Shown: positions 7,734 through 16,151 of the stretch, one piece after another
How positions within the stretch are numbered: the first letter of the stretch is position 1
Layout of the letters: each line of letters starts with the position of its first letter
NCBI RefSeq assembly: GCF_945269915.1
Contig: NZ_CALYOY010000010.1
Span: forward strand, 1-55,530
Direction of reading: 5' to 3'
Length of the DNA stretch: 55,530 nt
Origin: an uncultured Bifidobacterium sp.
GTDB taxonomy: Bacteria; Actinomycetota; Actinomycetes; Actinomycetales; Bifidobacteriaceae
Position numbers and translations under genes: made by a program
Notes under the pieces: model-generated
The model's input: only the letters and a program-made list of their open reading frames with translations
What the model was told of the DNA's origin: nothing
Database searches by the model: none

Positions 7734-10637
7734 TCACTTGTTCAGGACCTGCTCCGGGTCCTTGTCGAAGGTGTCGACGCAGTTCTGCGAGCAGAAGTAG
7801 TAGGTCTTGCCATGGTAGTCGCGCTTGGCTGCGGCCGTGGTCGGATCGATGCTCATTCCGCAGACCGGGTCGGTCACCTTGGCTGCCTGGTCCTGCTGCT
7901 TGTCGTGATGATGGAAGAGTCCCATCTTCTGTCCTTTCCCTTGGTTGTGTTCTTGATGGTTGGAAGTGCCGGTGCCCGCGGTCAGGGCGTCCATGTCGAT
8001 GGGTTTGGGGTCCTTGACCGGCCTGGCCCTGAGCGGGGTGTGACGGAGCCGGTTGGCGTTGAGGACCACCGACAGGGAGGAGAAGGCCATGGCAGCCCCG
8101 GCGATCATCGGATTGAGGAGGAGACCGATGAAGGGGTAGAGGAGTCCGGCGGCGATGGGGATGCCCAGGCCGTTGTACCCGAATGCGAACCAGAGGTTCT
8201 GGTGGATGTTGCGCATGGTGGCCGCGGAGAGGTCGATGGCCTTGACCGCCGCGTTCAGGTCGCCCGAGACCAGGGTCACGTCGGCCGACTCGATGGCCAC
8301 GTCCGTGCCGGTGCCGATGGCCATGCCCAGGTCGGCCTGGGCCAGGGCCGGGGCGTCGTTGATGCCGTCACCGATCATGGCCACCTTGTGCCCCTGGGCC
8401 TGGAGGGCCCTGACGATGCTCGCCTTGTCCTCGGGATGGATCTGCGCCACCACACGGGTGACCCCCACCTGGCCCCCCACCTGTTCGGCGGTGCCCTGGT
8501 TGTCGCCGGTCAGCATGATCGTCTCGATCCTGCGCTCGTTCAGGTCATGGATGGCCTGCTTGGAACCGGGCTTGACCTGGTCGGTCACGGCCAGGACCCC
8601 GGCCGGTCCGCCATCGATGGCCACGAAGATGGTCGTGCGGCCCTGGTCCTCCCATCCCCGGGCGGTGCCCAGGAGGGATTCCGCGCCAGACCGGCCGGAC
8701 TCCTGGTCCGACAGGTCGATCCCCCTGCTTTCGAGGAGTCTGCGGTTGCCGACCAGAACATGTTGCCCGCCCCGCTGGGTTTCCCCGCCTGCCGGTTTCT
8801 GCACCCGGAAGGAGCCTGAGGGGAAGGTCGCATCGATGCCCGCGCCGGTCGCCGAGTCGAAGCCGGTCGTCGGGACCAGCTCCAGGTTCCGGTCCTGGGC
8901 GGCTTGGACGATGGCCTGGGCCAGGGGGTGTTCGGAATCGCTTTCGGCGCTCGCGGCCGCCCTGATCAAGAGGTTCCGGTCCAATCCCGATACGGTCATG
9001 GCATCGGCCAGTTCGGGCCTGCCCTGGGTGATGGTGCCGGTCTTGTCGAGAACGACGGTGTCGACGTCATGCGCCCCCTGGAGGGCCTCCGCGGACCGGT
9101 AGAGTACGCCGGCCCGGGCCCCGCGTCCGGTTCCTATCGTCACGGAGAGGGGGGTCGCCAGGCCCAGGGCGCAGGGGCAGGCGATGACCAGGACGGACAC
9201 CGCCGCCACGATGCCATAGACCCCCCGGGGCATGGGGCCGAAGATCCACCAGGCCACAAAGGTCCAGATGGCCACCAGGATGACCCCGGGGATGAAGATG
9301 GACGATATCCGGTCTGCCAGTTTCTGAATGGGGGCCTTGGAGGTCTGGGCCGTCTTGACCAGGCGGATGATCTGGGCCAGGACCGTGTCCTGTCCGACCT
9401 GGGTGGCCCTGTAGCGCAGGGAACCCGTTCCGTTGACCGTGGCACCGACCAAAGAGTCGCCCTCCTGCTTGAGGACCGGCATGGGTTCGCCGGTCACCAT
9501 GGACTCGTCCACCGAGGAGGAACCCGAGATGACCTGGCCGTCCACCGGCAGCTTTTCGCCCGGGTGAACCTGGATGAGGTCCCCGACGACCACATCGTCG
9601 ACGGCGATTTCCTGGGTGGTCTCCCTGCCGTCCTGGTCCGTCCTGAGTACGGTGGCGGTCTTGGGTCTCAACCCGATCAGGGCGCGGATGGCATCTCCGG
9701 TGCCGCGCCGGGCGCGCGCCTCCAGGATCTGTCCAAGGATCATCAGGGTGATGATGGTGCCCACGGCCTCGTAGTAAGGCTCACGGCTGCCCTCGGGGAG
9801 GAGGTTGGGGGCCACGGTGACCACCAGGGAGTAAAGGAAGGCCGTGGCCGTGCCCAGGGCCACCAGGGAGTTCATCTCGGGGGTCCGGTGTGCCAGGGCC
9901 AGCCATCCGGTGCGGTGGATGGGCCATCCCGAATAGAACATGACGGGCAGGATCAGGATCAGCTGGACCCAGGGGTTCATCAGGATGTGGGGCATGGGGA
10001 TGAACATGCCGAACATGGCCGGGATGAAGACCGGGAGGGTGAAGACCAGGGCCACGATGAACCGCCGTGTCAGATCACGAATCTCGGCTGTGCGCTCCTG
10101 GTCCGCCTCATCCTGATCGCTGCCGCCCTTGTTCGGGCCGGTCCCTCGCTCGTTTCGTGGTTGCATGGTCAGGGTCTGGTCGGATTGCGACCGGCTGGTT
10201 TGCCCCTGCCCGGGTTCTGCCTGGGTCTCCTTGGCCTGGCCGGTGTTCCCGGCACCGGAGGTCTCCGGGCCATCGGTCGCCCGGAGCATCCCGTGGAGCA
10301 TGTTCATTCCGCAGGCGAAGGGGTAGTCCCCGGCCTTGGGTGGGGTCAGCTGGATGGTCGAGGTCTGGAAGGCGGGCAGGGTCTTGTCGATGTTGAAATC
10401 GTTGAAGACCACGTGGGAGGAGCACTCCCCGCTTTCCTGCCGGTCGAAGACCAGCCTGACCGGACTTCCGGCCCGGACCTGGATCAACTGGGGGCTGTAT
10501 CCGCCCTTGACCGTGATCCGGACTGTCTGGATTCCGTCCTCCTCCTTGGCCCGGGTGGCTTCCTTGGGCGCGAAGAAGTACCAGATGATGCCGGCTGTGA
10601 TGGCCAGGGCCGCGATGAGGACCAGGATGCTGCTCAT
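7734..10637 (-). CDS. copA: Copper-exporting P1B-1 ATPase with N-terminal cupredoxin and C-terminal YHS domains
   Basis: A 967-residue Cu+ P-type ATPase. Domains in order: an N-terminal membrane anchor (about 3-21); a cupredoxin-like domain (about 36-123) with the candidate metal segment [10 protein letters not shown]; a charged low-complexity linker (about 124-200); and the ATPase core with paired N-terminal helices, TGEP actuator motif, CPC in a membrane helix (about 485), DKTGT phosphorylation site (about 528), SEHPLA and GDGIND (about 755). A C-terminal YHS metal-binding domain (about 920-967) carries DPVCGM and FCSQNC. The classical N-terminal CxxC heavy-metal domain is absent. The start is set at ATG 10637 by an upstream AAAGGG; longer in-frame starts would run through the operator. 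It is divergent from csoR and shares a CsoR-type operator, so copper induction is expected. CPC and CsoR pairing argue for Cu+ export. Confidence 0.92.
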   Translation of the reverse strand: MSSILVLIAALAITAGIIWYFFAPKEATRAKEEDGIQTVRITVKGGYSPQLIQVRAGSPVRLVFDRQESGECSSHVVFNDFNIDKTLPAFQTSTIQLTPPKAGDYPFACGMNMLHGMLRATDGPETSGAGNTGQAKETQAEPGQGQTSRSQSDQTLTMQPRNERGTGPNKGGSDQDEADQERTAEIRDLTRRFIVALVFTLPVFIPAMFGMFIPMPHILMNPWVQLILILPVMFYSGWPIHRTGWLALAHRTPEMNSLVALGTATAFLYSLVVTVAPNLLPEGSREPYYEAVGTIITLMILGQILEARARRGTGDAIRALIGLRPKTATVLRTDQDGRETTQEIAVDDVVVGDLIQVHPGEKLPVDGQVISGSSSVDESMVTGEPMPVLKQEGDSLVGATVNGTGSLRYRATQVGQDTVLAQIIRLVKTAQTSKAPIQKLADRISSIFIPGVILVAIWTFVAWWIFGPMPRGVYGIVAAVSVLVIACPCALGLATPLSVTIGTGRGARAGVLYRSAEALQGAHDVDTVVLDKTGTITQGRPELADAMTVSGLDRNLLIRAAASAESDSEHPLAQAIVQAAQDRNLELVPTTGFDSATGAGIDATFPSGSFRVQKPAGGETQRGGQHVLVGNRRLLESRGIDLSDQESGRSGAESLLGTARGWEDQGRTTIFVAIDGGPAGVLAVTDQVKPGSKQAIHDLNERRIETIMLTGDNQGTAEQVGGQVGVTRVVAQIHPEDKASIVRALQAQGHKVAMIGDGINDAPALAQADLGMAIGTGTDVAIESADVTLVSGDLNAAVKAIDLSAATMRNIHQNLWFAFGYNGLGIPIAAGLLYPFIGLLLNPMIAGAAMAFSSLSVVLNANRLRHTPLRARPVKDPKPIDMDALTAGTGTSNHQEHNQGKGQKMGLFHHHDKQQDQAAKVTDPVCGMSIDPTTAAAKRDYHGKTYYFCSQNCVDTFDKDPEQVLNK

Positions 10638-10670
10638 GGAATCACCCTTTCGGAATGGTTTGTTTCCATC

Positions 10671-10687
10671 ATACCCCCGGGGGGTAT
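10671..10687. promoter_or_regulatory. CsoR-type copper operator
   Basis: A 7-bp perfect inverted repeat, ATACCCC/GGGGTAT, around a 3-base centre. This matches the GC-rich palindromes bound by CsoR regulators. It lies 34 bases upstream of the copA start and upstream of the divergent csoR, so one site could repress both genes until Cu+ binds CsoR. Confidence 0.8.
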
Positions 10688-10798
10688 ACTGGAAGTGGAT
10701 TTCAACCAATGGCTTCATGAATTCGTCCCCTCGGAGGGGCCGGATGGGGCCCGGGCCAACCCCCGGTTCCCGCCTTACAGGCCGTGGGCCGACCAGAA

Positions 10799-11092
10799 AT
10801 GGAGTGGACATTGCCCGGATATGCCAGCGACAAGAAGAGGACCATCACACGACTCCGGCGTGTCGAGGGTCAGGTCAGGGCCATCGAGCAGATGGTCGAA
10901 TCCGATACCTACTGCATCGACATCCTCACCCAGATCGCCGCCTCCACCAGCGCTCTGAAGTCGGTGGCCCTCACCCTGCTGGACGACCACATGAACCACT
11001 GCGTTCGCCAGGCCGCCGCCAAGGGTGGTGAGGAGGCCGACGAGAAGATGGAGGAGGCCTCCGAGGCCATCGCCCGTCTGGTCCGTTCCTGA
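10799..11092 (+). CDS. csoR: CsoR-family copper-sensing repressor
   Basis: A 97-residue all-helical DUF156/CsoR regulator. The Cu+ ligand set Cys-His-Cys is complete at C39, H64 and C68 (DTYCID and HMNHC), with the same spacing as characterised actinobacterial CsoR. The basic N-terminal helix [14 protein letters not shown] is the DNA-binding and oligomer signature of the family. A GTG at 10784 would add five residues; the ATG at 10799 was preferred because it fits the family length. The gene is divergent from the copper ATPase with the palindrome at 10671-10687 between them, which supports autoregulation and control of copper export. Confidence 0.92.
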   Translation: MEWTLPGYASDKKRTITRLRRVEGQVRAIEQMVESDTYCIDILTQIAASTSALKSVALTLLDDHMNHCVRQAAAKGGEEADEKMEEASEAIARLVRS

Positions 11093-11319
11093 ACAGTCCT
11101 CGAACCGTTCATGAGCCATTTGGTTCCTAGTGGTAGGCCGTCGTCGGTGACGCGGCTGGTGGGCGAAATCGGCCCACAATAGCGCCACAATAGCGATCCA
11201 TAAGCAACCGATATATCCGTTCCAACGGAAACCGGTGACTTCCCGCTCTTTCCCTGCTAGATTGAACCCTGACCTTGGGTCGATCGGCCCCTGGACGGAG
11301 AGGTTGAGGAGGAGGCGCG

Positions 11320-12726
11320 ATGTCGGAGACGAGTTGGGATTGGGCGGCCCTGATAGTGGTCGTCGTCCTTTTTGCGGGGCTGGCCCTGCTGAGCAGGAAA
11401 ACCAGGGTCAACTTCAGTTGGCGGGTCATCATAGCAACGGTGTCGGGGATCCTGGTGGGGGTGGGCTTCTCAGGCCATACCACCTACGTGGGGGCCTTCG
11501 GTAGCGTATGGTCCAAGGCCATATCGGCCATTGTGGTGCCCCTCCTTCTCTTCAGCATCATCGCCGGCATCGGTCGGATTGGCGGGTCCGGCAGACTGGG
11601 GAACATCAGCCTGAGAACCGTCGTCCTTCTTCTGGTCAACACCTTCACGGCCGCTGTGATCGCCCTGGTCCTGGGGTTGCTCTTCCAGGTGGGCAAGGGG
11701 TTTGACCAGGCCCTGCCCACGGGGGTCAAGCCCCACGCGGTGCCTGGCGTGGTCGATACCCTGGTCGGGCTCTTCCCCTCGAATCTGGCCGACAACTGGG
11801 CCCACAACCAGGTCATCCCGGTCGTGATCTTCGCCATCCTCCTGGCGGTCGCCTTGAACAAGGCGGCCACCACCCCGCGCGGCGAGCAGAGTGTGGCACC
11901 CTTCAAGGCCTTCGTCGAGGCCGGCAACGTGGTCCTCTCCAAGGCCACCCAGATCGTCGTCGGCTTCACCCCCTACGCCGTCCTCTCCCTGATTGCGGCC
12001 GCCATCGGTCGCAGCAGCCCGAAGAGTCTCCTGCCCCTCCTGAGTGTTCTCCTGGTGGCCTACCTGGGTCTGGCCATACAACTCTTCCTGGCCCAGCCCC
12101 TGATCCTGGCCCTGGTCGGCCGGATCAACCCCCTGCCCTTCTTCCGTTCCCTCTGGCCGGCGGGAGTGGTGGCCTTCACCTCCGAGAGCAGCATCGGCAC
12201 CATCCCGGTCACGGTTCGCCAGTTGCGCTCCGCCGGCGTTCCCGAGGAGACGGCCTCCTTCGTGGCCAGTCTGGGAGCCAACCTGGGCATGCCCGGATGC
12301 GCCGGTCTCTGGCCCGTCCTCCTGGCGGTCTTCGCAATCAATGCCCAGGGAGGGTCATACTCCTTCCTGCGCTTCGCACTCCTGATCGTCTTCGCCCTGG
12401 TGGTTTCGGTGGGGACCGTGGGCGTACCCGGCACGGCCACGATCACCGCCACCTCCCTCTTCACGGCGGCGGGTCTGCCGGTTCCCTTCATCGCCATCAT
12501 GCAGCCCATCTCCCAACTGGTCGACATGGGCCGTACCCTGGTCAACGTGGCCGGGGCCGCCAACACGGCCGTCATCGTGGCAAGGACCGAAAACGAACTG
12601 GACCTGGACCTCTACAACGGTCGCAAGGTATTCGACGATCAGGACATCGAGGAAGACACGGAGGATATACAGAAAGAGGAGCCGGAAGCCCTGGATTCGG
12701 CAACCGTCCCCTCCCTGGATGACTAG
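11320..12726 (+). CDS. Dicarboxylate/amino acid:cation symporter (SDF/DAACS family)
   Basis: A 468-residue polytopic membrane transporter of the sodium:dicarboxylate symporter family. About eight to ten hydrophobic segments are visible. The serine-rich reentrant region FTSESSIGTIPVT (about 287-300) and the later motif SLGANLGMPGCAG (about 318-330) correspond to the substrate and cation-binding part of this fold. The C-terminal 40 residues are acidic and cytoplasmic. A GAGGAGG sequence lies just ahead of the start. The motifs are close to the L-cystine (TcyP-like) and glutamate/aspartate branches; the exact substrate is not decidable. The gene ends only 22 bases from the convergent GH105 gene, with no terminator between them, so transcripts may collide there. 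Confidence 0.85.
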   Translation: MSETSWDWAALIVVVVLFAGLALLSRKTRVNFSWRVIIATVSGILVGVGFSGHTTYVGAFGSVWSKAISAIVVPLLLFSIIAGIGRIGGSGRLGNISLRTVVLLLVNTFTAAVIALVLGLLFQVGKGFDQALPTGVKPHAVPGVVDTLVGLFPSNLADNWAHNQVIPVVIFAILLAVALNKAATTPRGEQSVAPFKAFVEAGNVVLSKATQIVVGFTPYAVLSLIAAAIGRSSPKSLLPLLSVLLVAYLGLAIQLFLAQPLILALVGRINPLPFFRSLWPAGVVAFTSESSIGTIPVTVRQLRSAGVPEETASFVASLGANLGMPGCAGLWPVLLAVFAINAQGGSYSFLRFALLIVFALVVSVGTVGVPGTATITATSLFTAAGLPVPFIAIMQPISQLVDMGRTLVNVAGAANTAVIVARTENELDLDLYNGRKVFDDQDIEEDTEDIQKEEPEALDSATVPSLDD

Positions 12727-12748
12727 ATGTTCCTGAGCGAGCATGTTG

Positions 12749-13840
12749 CTAGCCCCGGACGCCTTCCATTTCTGCACACATGAACAGCAATGCCCCGAGC
12801 CCGTGCATGTCATTGATGCTGGTGGGGCGCTGGCAGTATTCCTCATAACTGCCGGGGCCCGTACCAACGCAGATGTCGCCGATGAGGAGGTCATCACCCT
12901 GCCGGGTGAGGCTCTTGATGACTCCCCCATACCCCTTGCGCGCCGCCTCCAGGTAGGTCTCGTCCAGGATGCCCTGGTCGACGGCCTTGCAGATGGAGGC
13001 CACGAAAAGGCAGGTGCAGGAGTTCTCGGGCCAGTTGCCCTCCTGGCCGACCTTGTCCAGGACCTGCCACCAGCGTCCGTCTGGCCCTTGATGTCGGCAG
13101 ACGGCGGTCAGGAGATCACGGACCAGCTTCCGCAGGTCTTCACGGCCCGGGTGGTCATCGGGAAGCAGTTCCAACTCATTCGTCACCGCCATGGGCACCC
13201 ATCCGACGGACCGTCCCCAGTATTCGGGGGAGAGACCGGTCACAGGGTCGGCCCAGGGTTCCGTCCGGTCGGGGTCATAGGCGTGTCTCCAGAGTCCGGT
13301 CTCGGGTATGCGGGTCTTCTCCTGCATAAGGAGGGCCTGGGTGACTGCTTCGTTGACCAGGTCCGGCTGTCCGAAACGGGTTCCGTATTCCACCATGATG
13401 GGGCCGCCCATGTAGAGTCCGTCCAGCCACATCTGCCGCGGTGCCCCGTCATTGTGCCAGAGTCCGCCCTCATCGTTCTTCGGGTAGTTCTCAAGCTCGC
13501 CGGCCAGTTGGTCCAGGCCGGTCTTGTAACGGGGGTCTCCGAAGTGGTCATAGAGAGGGAAGAGGAGGATGCCCGGCTGAATGTCATCCAGGCTGACCGG
13601 GTCGTGGTTGAGCACATGGCCCTCTTCGTCCATGTTGGACTCGACCCATGTCCGGATGTAGTCCAGATAGGATTCATCCTTGTTGAGCAGGAAGGTCTGG
13701 TGCACCCCGGACAGAAGAACTCCCTGATGATAATGGAAATGCTGGATGGGCGGCAGGGCTGCAGGATCTGGATACCTCCTTCGAAGAGTGTCGATAGCTG
13801 CCTGCGCGTATTCCAACGGTGACGACGATGTCTTTTCCAT
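12749..13840 (-). CDS. GH105 unsaturated uronyl hydrolase, copy 1
   Basis: A 363-residue (alpha/alpha)6-barrel protein of glycoside hydrolase family 105 (YteR/YesR type). These enzymes hydrate the double bond of delta-4,5-unsaturated uronic acid at the non-reducing end and release it. The catalytic Asp is expected in MWLDGLYMG (about residues 137-145); the family motif WGRSVGWVP follows at about 210. There is no signal peptide, so it acts on imported oligosaccharides. The start at 13840 follows GGGAGG 6 bases ahead. It is the last gene of a minus-strand operon with a second GH105, a BadF-type kinase and a ROK regulator. The two GH105 copies share many blocks but are clearly diverged, suggesting different linkages. 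GH88 is a related alternative, but the motif set fits GH105 better. Confidence 0.88.
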   Translation of the reverse strand: MEKTSSSPLEYAQAAIDTLRRRYPDPAALPPIQHFHYHQGVLLSGVHQTFLLNKDESYLDYIRTWVESNMDEEGHVLNHDPVSLDDIQPGILLFPLYDHFGDPRYKTGLDQLAGELENYPKNDEGGLWHNDGAPRQMWLDGLYMGGPIMVEYGTRFGQPDLVNEAVTQALLMQEKTRIPETGLWRHAYDPDRTEPWADPVTGLSPEYWGRSVGWVPMAVTNELELLPDDHPGREDLRKLVRDLLTAVCRHQGPDGRWWQVLDKVGQEGNWPENSCTCLFVASICKAVDQGILDETYLEAARKGYGGVIKSLTRQGDDLLIGDICVGTGPGSYEEYCQRPTSINDMHGLGALLFMCAEMEGVRG

Positions 13841-13961
13841 GGATCCTCCCTGGGTCCTGTGCTGGTCGGCGCCCGGGGGCGCTCGGCCTGGGTCTGTCCG
13901 GTCTGGCTGTGTATTCCTCACCTATGAATTTATCGGGCCGGACAAGCTCGGGCATTATCTT

Positions 13962-15065
13962 TCATTGACCTGTCACGGGCAGAACCTGCTGCATTCGGGT
14001 GCACATGAGCAGGAAGGCCCCGACGCCATGCAAGTCATTAGTGCTGGTGGGGCGCTCGCAATAGTGGCGGTAATCGCCCACACCGGTGCCGATGCAGACC
14101 TGCCCAACCTCCAGATCATCTCCTTTCCAGGTCAGGCTACGGATCACCCCCTGATAGCCCTTTCTGGCGGCTTCGAGGTAGGTCTTGTCCAAGATGCGGG
14201 TCCTGACCGCCCTGGCCAGGGCGGTCACAAAGAGGCAGGTGCAGGAGTTCTCGGGCCAGTTGCCCTTCTGGCCGACCTTGTCCAGGACCTGCCACCAGCG
14301 TCCATCGGGTCCCTGGTAGTTGCAGACCGCTGTCAGGAGGTTTCTGACCAGGTCCACCAAAGCTGGGCGAGCCGGATGATCCCGGTCAATGGCATCAAGC
14401 TCGTCCAGTATGGCCACGGGTACCCATCCCACTGACCTGCCCCAGAATTCCGGTGAGAGCCCGGTCTCCGGGTCGGCCCAGTCGGCCTTGTGGGAGGGGT
14501 CGTAGGCATGTCGCCAGAGGCCGACCTCCGGCACCCGGGTCTTCTCCTGCATGAGGAGTGCCTGACCGATGGCGTTGTTTACTAGGTCCGGATCGTTGAA
14601 GCGGGTTCCGTATCCGGTCATGAAGGGACCACCCATGTAGAGCCCGTCCAGCCACATCTGGCCGGCCACTCGTTGCTTGTGCCAGAAGCCGCCCTCGTCG
14701 TTCTTCGGGAAGAAGCGCAGTTCTCCTGCCAACTGGTCCAGCGCGTTCCTATAGCGTGGGTCGTCGGTCAGTTCCAGGAGAGGGAACAGGAGTATGCCCG
14801 GCTGGATGTCGTCCAGGCAGATCTGGTCGTGGTTCAACACTTCACCCCGCGGGCCTATGTTGGAATCTACCCAGTCCTTGACGTACTGTAGGTACTCCTC
14901 GTTCCTGTTCAAAAGGTAGGTCTGGTAGACGCCGGACAGGAACACGCCCTGATGATAATGGAAATGCTGCGTGGGCGGTAGGTCACGTGCCACCGGGAAT
15001 CGACGTCGCATGGTGTCGACTGCCGCCTCGGCATATTCCAGTGGGGTCGATGGATTCTGACTCAT
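13962..15065 (-). CDS. GH105 unsaturated uronyl hydrolase, copy 2
   Basis: A 367-residue GH105 paralogue of the downstream gene. Matching blocks include HFHYHQGV, LDDIQPGILLFPL, QMWLDGLYMGGP with the expected catalytic Asp, SVGWVP, and NWPENSCTCLFV near the C-terminal third. There is no signal peptide. The start at ATG 15065 is preceded by AGGAAGG; an earlier in-frame ATG at 15098 lacks a ribosome site. The separation from the first copy is 121 bases and from the kinase gene 72 bases, consistent with one transcript. It presumably removes unsaturated glucuronate or galacturonate from an imported oligosaccharide, feeding the DhuI/DhuD pair encoded on the divergent arm. Having two copies implies substrate branching or two sugar partners at the +1 site. 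Confidence 0.88.
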   Translation of the reverse strand: MSQNPSTPLEYAEAAVDTMRRRFPVARDLPPTQHFHYHQGVFLSGVYQTYLLNRNEEYLQYVKDWVDSNIGPRGEVLNHDQICLDDIQPGILLFPLLELTDDPRYRNALDQLAGELRFFPKNDEGGFWHKQRVAGQMWLDGLYMGGPFMTGYGTRFNDPDLVNNAIGQALLMQEKTRVPEVGLWRHAYDPSHKADWADPETGLSPEFWGRSVGWVPVAILDELDAIDRDHPARPALVDLVRNLLTAVCNYQGPDGRWWQVLDKVGQKGNWPENSCTCLFVTALARAVRTRILDKTYLEAARKGYQGVIRSLTWKGDDLEVGQVCIGTGVGDYRHYCERPTSTNDLHGVGAFLLMCTRMQQVLPVTGQ

Positions 15066-15137
15066 GATGCCTTCCTCTTTGATTGGCCTGTATGGCATAT
15101 ATCATAATTCGCAGGATTCGGCCTCGCCCGGACTGGG

Positions 15138-16151
15138 TCAGGCCCCGTCGAATAAAAGGTCCCTGGCCATTCGAAGAGCCCCCAGAGCCGGTGGGTTCTT
15201 CAGAAGGCACAGATGGAGCGGCCTGGGGCTGCACTCGTCCAGGAGATTGGACAAACGTTCGGCCATAACCGGTTGGTGGGTGATGACTCCCCCGGCCGCC
15301 ACCACTTGATCACCCTGGGCTCCCCTGGAGACGATCGAGGATATGGACTGTCCGAGACGCTCTACGGCCTGGTCGAGGGTCCGGTCGGCGATGGCTGAAC
15401 CGGACTTCAGGGAGGAGAAAAAGAGGGGGGCCATGTCACCCCACGCCTTTTCACCGGCCAGGGAGCCGAAAGCCACAGTCAGCTGGTACAGGTCATGGGC
15501 CTCCAGTCGGGTCAGCAGGTCCTGGGTGAAGGGGTCCTCCATGGCGGCCTGCTCGCCATGGACGGTGCTGTACCGGATGATCTCCCTGACGGCCTCGCGC
15601 ACAAGGGCAGGTGCACTGCCGAAATCGCTGAGCAACCAGCCGTAGCCGTACCCATCGGCCCGAAGGAGGGAGTCGCCTGCGGACCTGCCCACTGCCACGG
15701 TTCCGGTCCCCACCACCAGGTTCAGGGCCCGGTCGATGCCTGCTGCGGGTCCCAGCAGCTCCGCGTCGTTGACCACCCTGAGACGCCAGCCGGGCAGGTT
15801 GGCACCGAGGGTTCTGTCCGCCAGGCTGAGTTGTCTGGGGGAGTCGGCCCCATGCAGACCCAGACAGAGGGCAGTTGTTCCTTGGTCTGTATCGGGTACG
15901 CCATCGCAGTCCGACAGAAAGCCGCGAATCTGGTCCGCCAGACTTATCATGTCGGCCGACCTGACCGTGTCGGCCTCCTTCCGCCAGGCTTGGGAGGGGA
16001 TAAGGCGGGAATGATGCCCGTTTCGGCCGACCAGGTCGATACGGGTCTTGGTGCCGCCCACATCGACCCCCAAGATGGTAGCTCCGGCGGGGACCCGGGG
16101 GGGTGCCGACTCTTCGGTACGCTTCGGTGGCGTTGACCCGCTTTCAATCAT
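15138..16151 (-). CDS. BadF/BadG/BcrA/BcrD-type sugar kinase
   Basis: A 337-residue ASKHA-fold kinase of the BadF/N-acetylglucosamine-kinase-like group. The phosphate-1 loop GVDVGGTKTR is at about residues 28-37, the phosphate-2 segment LVVGTGTVAVGR at about 145-156, followed by the family-typical GYGWLLSDFGSA. An adenosine-binding glycine segment (VVAAGGVITHQ) lies near 280. The gene overlaps the ROK regulator's end by 8 bases and precedes the GH105 genes. Its place in a uronate locus that lacks a PfkB-type KDG kinase suggests it phosphorylates a released sugar, either 2-keto-3-deoxygluconate or the neutral partner sugar of the oligosaccharide. The substrate is inferred from context only. 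Confidence 0.75.
   Translation of the reverse strand: MIESGSTPPKRTEESAPPRVPAGATILGVDVGGTKTRIDLVGRNGHHSRLIPSQAWRKEADTVRSADMISLADQIRGFLSDCDGVPDTDQGTTALCLGLHGADSPRQLSLADRTLGANLPGWRLRVVNDAELLGPAAGIDRALNLVVGTGTVAVGRSAGDSLLRADGYGYGWLLSDFGSAPALVREAVREIIRYSTVHGEQAAMEDPFTQDLLTRLEAHDLYQLTVAFGSLAGEKAWGDMAPLFFSSLKSGSAIADRTLDQAVERLGQSISSIVSRGAQGDQVVAAGGVITHQPVMAERLSNLLDECSPRPLHLCLLKNPPALGALRMARDLLFDGA

Noticed and set aside
11093..11319. Short inverted repeat at 11159-11177 and a duplicated CACAATAGCG near 11174-11195 downstream of csoR
   Set aside because: The stem is only 6 bp and the duplication 10 bases; too weak to call a terminator or operator.
12749..15065. GH88 instead of GH105 for the two uronyl hydrolases
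   Set aside because: The MWLDGLYMG and WGRSVGWVP blocks fit YteR-like GH105 better; the families are related, so activity on glycosaminoglycan-type unsaturated disaccharides is not excluded.
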